Source: Actinomycetota bacterium (GTDB taxonomy: Bacteria; Actinomycetota; Thermoleophilia; Gaiellales; Gaiellaceae). Taken from it: a DNA stretch of 37,965 nt. The translations under genes were made by a program, and so were the position numbers. Where the stretch lies: NCBI GenBank assembly GCA_005884575.1, contig VAWW01000035.1:12761-50725 (forward strand), written 5' to 3'. Below the pieces are notes generated by a model, which saw only the letters and a program-made list of their open reading frames with translations, made no database searches and had not been told where the DNA came from. Of the stretch, positions 32,357-37,965 are shown in pieces (position 1 is the first letter of the stretch; every line of letters begins with the position of its first letter).

Positions 32357-33723
32357 CAGTCCTCCGTTGCGTAGTAGACGTTCTTCACTTCCGAGTAGCC
32401 GGCCAGCCCGTGCATGCCGAGCTCGCGGCCGAAGCCGGACTGCTTGAAGCCGCCGAACGGCGTCGTCGGCCGCACCGAGCTGTTCGAGTTGATCGAGAGG
32501 ACGCCAGTCTCGAGCGCGCGCGTTACGCGCAGCGCGCGGGCGCCGTCGCGCGTCCAGATCGATCCGGAGAGACCGTACGGCGTGTCGTTCGCGATCCGGA
32601 TCGCCTCCGCCTCGTCGTCGAACGGGATCACCGCGGCGACCGGGCCGAAGACCTCTTCGCGCGCGATCCGGTCGTCGTTCGAGGCCTCGATGATCGTGCA
32701 TGGGTACCAGAAGCCCCGGCCCTCGGGAACGTCGCCGCGGAAGAGCGGCTCGCCGTCGACGAAGCTCGCGACGGTCTCGCGGTGCGCCGCGCTGATGAGC
32801 GGACCCATCTCCGTCTCTTCGAGCTGTGGATCGCCGACCTTGACGCGACGTGTCGCCTCCACCAGGTAGTCCAGAAATTCGTCGTGGACGGATTTCTGGA
32901 CCAGGATGCGCGAGCGCGCGCAGCAGTCCTGGCCGGCGTTGTCGAACACGGCGTACGGCGCGGCGGCCGCAGCTTTCTCGAGGTCGGCGTCGGCGAAGAC
33001 GACGTTCGCGGACTTGCCGCCGAGCTCGAGCGTGACGCGCTTGATCGTCGCGGCGGCGCCGGCCATGACGCTCCGGCCGACCTCGGTCGAGCCGGTGAAG
33101 CCGATCTTCGCAACGTCCGGATGCTCGACGAGCCGCTGTCCGACGACGCGGCCCGGCCCGGCGAGCACGTTGACGACGCCCTCCGGGATCCCGGCCTCGA
33201 GGATGAGCTCCTCAAGCCGTAGCGCCGAGAGCGGCGTCAACTCGGCCGGCTTGAGCACGACCGTGTTCGCGCAGGCGAGCGCGGGTCCAAGCTTCCAGCT
33301 CGCGATGTTGAGCGGGAAGTTCCACGGGACGATCAACCCGACGACGCCGAGCGGCTCGCGGAAGGTCATGTCGATGCCGCCCCCGACGGGAATCGTCTCG
33401 CCGTACTGCTTCTCGACCGCCCCGGCGTAGAAGTGGAACACGGCGGCGACCATCGCGACCTCGGCGCGCGCGCCGCCGATCGGCTTGCCGACGTTGCGGG
33501 ACTCGATCCCCGCGAGCTCCTCTCCATGCTCCTCGACGAGCGTCGCGAGCCGCCGCAGCAGCCTCGCCCGATCAGCCGGCGCCACCGCGCGCCAGGCCGG
33601 GAACGCCTCTTTGGCGCGCGCGACCGCCGCGTCCGTCTCCTCGACTCCGGCCTGGTCGAGCTCCGCGATCGTCTCCTCGGTGGCCGGATTCAGAACGGCG
33701 AAGCTCACGCGGCGATTCAACAC
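32356..33723 (-). CDS. Second NAD-dependent aldehyde dehydrogenase
   Basis: About 455 residues, aldehyde dehydrogenase superfamily: VLNPATEETIAELDQAGVEE, ESRNVGKPIGGAR, GLIVPWNFPLNIASWK, GFTGSTEVGRSVM, the general-base Glu in TLELGGKSANVVFA, and the nucleophile Cys in DNAGQDCCARSRI, with PFGGFKQSGFGRELG near the end. The usual first 15 to 25 residues before the VLNPATEE strand are missing, and the start is uncertain among GTG 33723, TTG 33720 and GTG 33708. It could act on 4-aminobutanal or gamma-glutamyl-aminobutanal (PuuC-like), given the PuuA/PuuD genes nearby, but that is inference. Confidence 0.85.
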   Translation of the reverse strand: MLNRRVSFAVLNPATEETIAELDQAGVEETDAAVARAKEAFPAWRAVAPADRARLLRRLATLVEEHGEELAGIESRNVGKPIGGARAEVAMVAAVFHFYAGAVEKQYGETIPVGGGIDMTFREPLGVVGLIVPWNFPLNIASWKLGPALACANTVVLKPAELTPLSALRLEELILEAGIPEGVVNVLAGPGRVVGQRLVEHPDVAKIGFTGSTEVGRSVMAGAAATIKRVTLELGGKSANVVFADADLEKAAAAAPYAVFDNAGQDCCARSRILVQKSVHDEFLDYLVEATRRVKVGDPQLEETEMGPLISAAHRETVASFVDGEPLFRGDVPEGRGFWYPCTIIEASNDDRIAREEVFGPVAAVIPFDDEAEAIRIANDTPYGLSGSIWTRDGARALRVTRALETGVLSINSNSSVRPTTPFGGFKQSGFGRELGMHGLAGYSEVKNVYYATED

Positions 33724-33744
33724 GATCGGCCGCGTACGGCGTGT

Positions 33745-33750
33745 CAGGAT
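33745..33750 (+). promoter_or_regulatory. -10 box of the response-regulator gene, leaderless
   Basis: CAGGAT followed by 6 bases and the GTG at 33757; the first base is off the TAnnnT pattern, so confidence is lower. Confidence 0.4.
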
Positions 33751-33756
33751 GCCGCG

Positions 33757-34104
33757 GTGCGCCGGCTCCTGATCGTCGACGACCATGCCGGATTCCGCGC
33801 TTCGGCGGCCCAGCTCCTCGCCTCGGAGGGCTTCGAGATCGTCGGCGAAGCGGACAGCGGCGTGCGGGCCCTGCGTTGCGCGCGCGACCTCGCCCCGGAG
33901 GTGGTGCTGCTGGACGTCGGCCTGCCGGACTTCGACGGCTTCGAGGTCGCCGAGCGGCTCGCGCAGCTCGACCCGGCGCCGGCGGTCGTCCTCACGTCCA
34001 GCCGCGAGCACACCGACTTCGCGTCGCTGATCCGCGGCAGCAGCGCGCGTGGCTTCATCCCGAAGTCGGAGCTCTCGGGGAGCCGGATCGAGGCGCTGCT
34101 CTAG
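33757..34104 (+). CDS. Single-domain response regulator (receiver only)
   Basis: 115 residues, one REC domain and nothing else: acidic pair in RRLLIVDDHAGFRASAAQLL, phospho-acceptor Asp53 in VVLLDVGLPDFDGFE, the Thr/Ser of VVLTSSREHTDF and Lys103 in GFIPKSEL. The DNA-binding output domain found in most NarL-like regulators is absent: the stop follows the fifth helix, 8 bases before the convergent neighbour's stop. Proteins of this kind pass phosphate to others or bind a target protein. No histidine kinase is nearby. GTG start, leaderless. Confidence 0.85.
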   Translation: MRRLLIVDDHAGFRASAAQLLASEGFEIVGEADSGVRALRCARDLAPEVVLLDVGLPDFDGFEVAERLAQLDPAPAVVLTSSREHTDFASLIRGSSARGFIPKSELSGSRIEALL

Positions 34105-34112
34105 GTCCCGCG

Positions 34113-35246
34113 CTACCCGCAGTACGCCGCCCGGACGAGCCGATCGTACGCCGGCAGCGCGCGGCCGGGCAACGCGAACGAGCGGAAGTGCTTCGTGCTC
34201 CGGGAAAGCGACGCCGTGGCATTGACGAGGACGACGACCTGACGTCTCCCGTCCTTGCTGTTGAGTGCATCCGCCACGTAACCCGGGCTGCCGCCGGTAT
34301 GGCCCCAGAGGACACCGCACGGGCCGGGCATCTTCTCGAGGCCGAGCCCGTACGCGAACTCGGAGGTCCGGCCGACCGGCGTCTCCATCGCCTTCAGCAG
34401 ATCTGCCCGGACGAGGCGTCCGCCAAGCAGCGCTCGGAAGAACCGCGCGAGGTCGTCGGCGTTCGACACCAGAGCGCCCGCGGCCCAGACGTACGACGGC
34501 CTGCCGTCGCTGACGTCGAGGAGCGGCGCGAGGAAGTAGCCGTGCGCGTGCGGTCCGGCCATGCGATACGCGTCGTCGAAGCGTGTCGCACGGAGCCCCA
34601 ACGGCACGAAGATCCGCCTCGCGAGCTCGCCGGCGAGCGGGCGGTGCGTCGCCGCTTCGACGATCAGGCCGACGACGACATAGTTCGTGTTCGAGTACGC
34701 CCAGCCAGCTCCGGGGGGGAAGTACGGCCGGTGCGCCGACGCGATCGCGACGAGCTCGCGCGGAGCCCACCGCCGCGCCGGATTGCCGAACGCCGCCGCG
34801 AGGAACTTGTCGTCGCCCCCGTAGTCGAAGAGGCCGCTCCGGTGCCCGAGGAGCTGCCGAAGCGTGATGCGCCGGCCGTCCTGCAGCAATCCGGGCAGCC
34901 ACCGCTCGACGGTGTCGTCGAGCGCGAGCTTTTGCTCGGCGACGAGCTGAAGCACGACGGTCGCGACGAACGCCTTCGTGATGCTGCCGACGCGGAAGAG
35001 GTCGCCGGGACGCATCGGCGTCTTCTGCCGGAGGTCGCCGTAACCGCTCGTGAGGCGGACGGTCCGGTTTCCGCGCCGCACGAGAAGAACGGCTCCGGGG
35101 ACGCCTGACGCGACCAACCGGTCGAGTGAACGCTGCAGCTGCCGCTCGTCGCTCGGCCGCGCGGCTCCCGCGGGCAGGGCGAGCGCGGCCGCGGCACCTG
35201 CGACGCCCGCCGCCGAGACGAGTTGACTGAGGGTCGGCCGGAGCAT
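34113..35246 (-). CDS. Exported serine hydrolase, class C beta-lactamase / D-Ala-D-Ala carboxypeptidase family
   Basis: 377 residues: a signal peptide (QLVSAAGVAGAAAALALPAG, cut near AAARP), then the serine-penicillin-recognising fold with SxxK in FRVGSITKAF (Ser88, Lys91), YxN in AYSNTNYV (Tyr184) and HTG near the C-terminus (LWGHTGGSPGY). Members hydrolyse D-Ala-D-Ala peptides, esters or beta-lactams outside the membrane. The ATG is 3 bases after the PuuD-like gene's stop, so it belongs to the same transcript, although its link to glutamyl-polyamine metabolism is unclear. Confidence 0.88.
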   Translation of the reverse strand: MLRPTLSQLVSAAGVAGAAAALALPAGAARPSDERQLQRSLDRLVASGVPGAVLLVRRGNRTVRLTSGYGDLRQKTPMRPGDLFRVGSITKAFVATVVLQLVAEQKLALDDTVERWLPGLLQDGRRITLRQLLGHRSGLFDYGGDDKFLAAAFGNPARRWAPRELVAIASAHRPYFPPGAGWAYSNTNYVVVGLIVEAATHRPLAGELARRIFVPLGLRATRFDDAYRMAGPHAHGYFLAPLLDVSDGRPSYVWAAGALVSNADDLARFFRALLGGRLVRADLLKAMETPVGRTSEFAYGLGLEKMPGPCGVLWGHTGGSPGYVADALNSKDGRRQVVVLVNATASLSRSTKHFRSFALPGRALPAYDRLVRAAYCG

Positions 35247-35249
35247 CAG

Positions 35250-35969
35250 CTAGCTGCGTCCGGCGCGGTACGCGGCGGCTTCGCGCACGAGCCCCTCGAA
35301 GAGCTTCCGGTCCTCGCCGGCCTCGGGATGCCAGAGGACGCCGACCGCGAACCGCGCGTCCGGATCCTCGAGCGCCTCGATCGTCCCGTCGTCGGCGTGC
35401 GCAGAGACGCGCAGGCCCTCGCCGAGCCGGCCGAAGCCCTGGTGGTGATGCGACTTTACCGGCGCGCGGTCGCCGCCGAGCAGCTCACCGAGGCGGGTGC
35501 CGTCGTCGATCTCGACGTCGTGGTCGGCCCACGCGCCCGGCGTGTGCTTGTGCTTCTCGTCGCCGACGACGTCCGGGAGGTGCTGGACCAGATCGCCGCC
35601 GCGGGCGACGTTCAGCACCTGCGAACCACGGCAGATCGCGAGCACCGGCATGTCGCGCGCGAGCGCGCCCTGCAGGAGCTCGAGCTCCGCGCGGTCGCGC
35701 TCGACGACGACGCCGTCCGTCTGCGGATGCGGCTGCTGGCCATACAGCGTGGGGTCGAGGTCAGAGCCCCCGGAGAACACGAGCGCGTCGACGGCGTCGA
35801 GCGTCTCCTCCACGCCGTCCTCGCTCGGCGGGACGAGCAGCGCCCTGCCGCCCGCCTCCTCGACGGCGCGTACGTAGTCGTACGGGATCAGGGCGGCCGC
35901 CATCTCCCAGACGCCCCAGCGGGCGGGCGTCAGGTACGTCGTGATCCCGACGACCGGCTTCCTAGCCAC
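35250..35969 (-). CDS. Class I glutamine amidotransferase-like hydrolase, PuuD-like
   Basis: 239 residues, a C26-peptidase type gamma-glutamyl hydrolase: VGITTYLTPARWGVW, LVFSGGSDLDPTLYG, nucleophile Cys113 in VLAICRGSQVLNVARGG, and the His/Glu of VLWHPEAGED. HKHTPGAWADHDVEI and VKSHHHQGFGRLGEGL match the PuuD group, which frees GABA from gamma-glutamyl-GABA. Its GTG start lies 8 bases inside the end of the glutamine-synthetase-like gene, so both are made together, matching the PuuA/PuuD partnership. Confidence 0.88.
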   Translation of the reverse strand: MARKPVVGITTYLTPARWGVWEMAAALIPYDYVRAVEEAGGRALLVPPSEDGVEETLDAVDALVFSGGSDLDPTLYGQQPHPQTDGVVVERDRAELELLQGALARDMPVLAICRGSQVLNVARGGDLVQHLPDVVGDEKHKHTPGAWADHDVEIDDGTRLGELLGGDRAPVKSHHHQGFGRLGEGLRVSAHADDGTIEALEDPDARFAVGVLWHPEAGEDRKLFEGLVREAAAYRAGRS

Positions 35970-37293
35970 GCTCGTACAACCGCTCACGCTCCCAGCTGGT
36001 CACCACCTGATCGAACAAACGCTGCTCCGTCCGCCCGTAGTTCAGGTAGTGCTCGACGACCTCGTCGCCGAACGCAACCCGGGCCACGCTGCCGGCCTCC
36101 AGCTCTGCGATCGCCTCGCGCAACGAGGACGGGAAGCGCTCTGCGTCCGATTCGTACGCGTTGCCCGCGAGCGCCGGCGGCAGCTCGAGGCCGCGCTCGA
36201 TCCCGTGCAGCCCGGCGGCGATCAGCGCCGCGATCGCGAGGTATGGATTGACGTCGCCGCCCGGAATGCGCGTCTCGACGCGCGCACCCTTTCCGTGCCC
36301 GACGACGCGGAAACCGCACGTCCGGTTGTCGTGCGCCCACGCGAGCGTCGTCGGAGCCCACGAACCGGCCGCGTAGCGCTTGTACGAGTTGATGTTCGGC
36401 GCAAGGAAGAGCGCGAGCTCCTTCGCGCACGCGATCCAGCCGGCGAGCCACTGCTCGAACACCTCGCTCCCGCCGGCGAACGCATTCTCGCCGTCGCGCC
36501 AGAGCGAGCCGTGGATGTGGCACGAGTTGCCGATCCATGTGTGATCCGGCTTCGCCATGAAGGTGATCGAACAGCCGTTCAGGTGCGCGATTTCCTTCGC
36601 TCCGTTCTTGTAGATGACGTGGTTGTCGGCCGTCGTCAGCGCGTCGGAGTAGCGGAAGTTGATCTCCTGCTGCCCCGGCCACGCCTCGCCCTTGGAGCTC
36701 TCGACCGCGATGCCCGCGGCCTGCATCCCGTTTCGGATCTGCCGCATCAGGGGCTCGTCGTACGTCGTCGCGAGCACGTGGTAGTCGAGGATGTACGGGA
36801 CGGACGGCGTCAGGTCGCGGTAATGCTTCGCATGCGCCGCGGCGTACGTCTCCCTGAGGAGATAGAACTCGAGCTCGGTGCCGAACATCGGCTCGTAGCC
36901 GGCGGCCCGTGCGCGCTCGACCTGGCCGCGAAGCACCTGGCGCGGCGACGCGACGACCGGCGAGCCGTCCTCCCACTGGACGTCGCAGAGGACGAACGCC
37001 GTGCCCTCGAGCCAGGGCACGCGGCGGAGCGTCGCGAGGTCCGGGAGGAGGTGGAAGTCGCCGTACCCACGCTCCCAGCTCGCCATCGCGTAGCCGGGCT
37101 GGGGATCCATCTCCATGTCCAGCGCGAGCAGGTAGTTGCAGCCCTCGAGCCCGTGCCCGGCCGACTCCTCGAGGAAGAACTGCCCCTGCTCCCGCTTGCC
37201 CATCAGCCGCCCCTGCATGTCGGTGAAGGCCGTCACGACCGTGTCGATCGCGCCGCTCTCGACGTCGGCGGTCAGTTCTTCGAGGCTCAGCAT
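35962..37293 (-). CDS. Glutamine synthetase-like gamma-glutamyl-polyamine ligase, PuuA-like
   Basis: 443 residues. The beta-grasp part is VVTAFTDMQGRLMGKREQGQ, and the catalytic domain has the metal Glu residues in FGTELEFYLL, then SKGEAWPGQQEINFRYSDAL, NGCSITFMAKPDHTWIGNSC with HIHGSLW, NSYKRYAAGSWAPTTLAWAH and RVETRIPGGDVNPYLAIAAL. It is shorter than GlnA-I and has the VGAP-region changes (HTWIGNSCHIHGS) of type III and PuuA-like enzymes, which join glutamate to putrescine, ethanolamine or other amines. Partner genes (PuuD-like, APC permease) support an amine ligase. The ATG has TAGGAT 7 bases upstream and no ribosome site. Confidence 0.85.
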   Translation of the reverse strand: MLSLEELTADVESGAIDTVVTAFTDMQGRLMGKREQGQFFLEESAGHGLEGCNYLLALDMEMDPQPGYAMASWERGYGDFHLLPDLATLRRVPWLEGTAFVLCDVQWEDGSPVVASPRQVLRGQVERARAAGYEPMFGTELEFYLLRETYAAAHAKHYRDLTPSVPYILDYHVLATTYDEPLMRQIRNGMQAAGIAVESSKGEAWPGQQEINFRYSDALTTADNHVIYKNGAKEIAHLNGCSITFMAKPDHTWIGNSCHIHGSLWRDGENAFAGGSEVFEQWLAGWIACAKELALFLAPNINSYKRYAAGSWAPTTLAWAHDNRTCGFRVVGHGKGARVETRIPGGDVNPYLAIAALIAAGLHGIERGLELPPALAGNAYESDAERFPSSLREAIAELEAGSVARVAFGDEVVEHYLNYGRTEQRLFDQVVTSWERERLYERG

Positions 37294-37300
37294 CCCGGCG

Positions 37301-37306
37301 ATCCTA
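37301..37306 (-). promoter_or_regulatory. -10 box of the PuuA-like gene, leaderless
   Basis: TAGGAT on the minus strand followed by 7 bases and the ATG at 37293. The permease gene starts in the other direction 75 bases away. Confidence 0.6.
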
Positions 37307-37367
37307 GTTTCTCGCCGACCGGCCGATGCGAGACAATCCACGCAATCCGGCGTTCGAAGGAGGGTGA

Positions 37368-37965
37368 ATGAGCGAGCAGGCAACGGCCACACGGCCACCC
37401 GACGACGACGAGAGCATCCTGCACCGGCTCGGCTACGCGCAGGTGCTCTACCGCGAGATGGGCGGGTTCTCGAACTTCGCCATCTCCTTCACGATCATCT
37501 CGATCCTCGCCGGCTGTCTCACGTCCTACTCGATCGCGTTCAACCAGGGCGGTCCGGTGGCGATCACGTGGGGCTGGCTGATCGTCGGCCTCTTCTGCAC
37601 GTTGGTAGCGCTCGCGCTGGGCGAGATCGCCTCGACGTATCCCACCGCCGGCGGCCTTTACTTCTGGGCGTCGAAGCTCGGCAGCCCGGCCTGGGGCTGG
37701 TTCACCGGCTGGTTCAACCTCGTTGGCCAGATCGCCGTCACCGCGGCCATCGCCTACGGGTGCGCGTTCTTCATGACCTCGCTGCTGAACCTGCTTTGGG
37801 GATACCCGAACTCGTTCGGCTGGATCTACTTCCTGTACGGGATCATCCTGCTGGGCGCGGCGCTGATCAACATGTTCCGCGTCAGGATCACGGCGCTCCT
37901 GAACGGCATTTCCGCCTGGTGGCACATGGTCGGCGTCGTGCTGATCGTTTTCATCCTCGCCATCG
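37368..37965 (+). CDS. APC-family amino acid/polyamine permease, N-terminal part (cut by window edge)
   Basis: The first 199 residues of an inner-membrane APC transporter: an acidic cytoplasmic start, LHRLGYAQVLYREMGGFSNF then AISFTIISILAGCLTSYSIA (helix 1), helix 2 with VAITWGWLIVGLFCTLVALA, ALGEIASTYPTAGGLYFWAS (the GEIxSxYPxAGGxY motif between helices 2 and 3), and further helices to the edge. The group includes GABA and putrescine permeases; with the divergent PuuA-like gene it is likely the uptake step (inference). The ATG has AAGGAGG about 5 bases upstream. Confidence 0.9.
   Translation, partial: MSEQATATRPPDDDESILHRLGYAQVLYREMGGFSNFAISFTIISILAGCLTSYSIAFNQGGPVAITWGWLIVGLFCTLVALALGEIASTYPTAGGLYFWASKLGSPAWGWFTGWFNLVGQIAVTAAIAYGCAFFMTSLLNLLWGYPNSFGWIYFLYGIILLGAALINMFRVRITALLNGISAWWHMVGVVLIVFILAI

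Noticed and set aside
32356-34902. An 848-residue frame including the aldehyde dehydrogenase
   Set aside because: Residues before about 33723 are antisense to the response regulator and beta-lactamase-like genes and resemble no protein.

Overview
The window is high-G+C bacterial chromosome with tightly packed genes, many overlapping by 4 to 8 bases (ATGA or GTGA junctions). I see no rRNA, tRNA, CRISPR array, transposase or phage gene. The gene set points to an actinobacterium: IF1 next to a cold-shock gene, gatC-gatA-gatB, an Rpf-like lysozyme-fold protein, HicB-like plus DUF4097 genes, a solo LigD polymerase domain, and leaderless promoters. My best guess is class Thermoleophilia (Gaiellales or Solirubrobacterales), judged from remembered protein likeness rather than a search.

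Layout. Positions 1-7342 are mostly minus strand: an MFS exporter cut by the window edge, a RemA/DUF370-like gene with a broken frame, then a ybaK-ilvE-degT-small Cys protein-cupin run, a small plus-strand conserved gene, and a serine pathway pair (serA and a SerC-like class V aminotransferase). Positions 7381-11453 are plus strand: a membrane protein, an Rpf-like hydrolase, and an operon of two ribbon-helix-helix proteins, a DUF4097 protein and an MFS exporter, driven by a promoter with a palindromic operator. Positions 11419-15834 (minus) hold gatB, an 84-residue unknown, gatA, gatC, a cold-shock gene and folD. Here gatA has a frame-breaking internal deletion that removes its nucleophile Ser, and also has Glu where the catalytic Lys belongs. 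The cold-shock gene has lost about 62 bases. Positions 16117-22145 hold an HMG-CoA reductase, an ECF sigma factor with a membrane partner, a diiron ferritin-like protein divergent from an ABM monooxygenase and a thioesterase, two small exported proteins and a HisC-like aminotransferase.

Positions 22177-28805 are one plus-strand operon for polyamine/GABA uptake and catabolism: class III aminotransferase, PotABCD-type ABC transporter and an aldehyde dehydrogenase. The theme returns at 34113-37965 with a PuuA-like glutamine synthetase, a PuuD-like gamma-glutamyl hydrolase, a serine hydrolase and an APC permease, and a second aldehyde dehydrogenase with an SDR lies at 31586-33723. Together these cover most of a gamma-glutamylated putrescine route to succinate; the PuuB oxidase is not seen. 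Between them sit a solo LigD polymerase domain, infA with a cold-shock gene, SpoIID and a single-domain response regulator.

Regulation. First genes of transcription units repeatedly show a TAnnnT -10 box 6 to 10 bases before an ATG or GTG, which implies leaderless mRNA. Genes inside operons use overlaps or Shine-Dalgarno sites. The oddest features are the apparent ATC start of infA and the three broken conserved genes (remA-like, gatA, csp), which are either real decay or assembly error.
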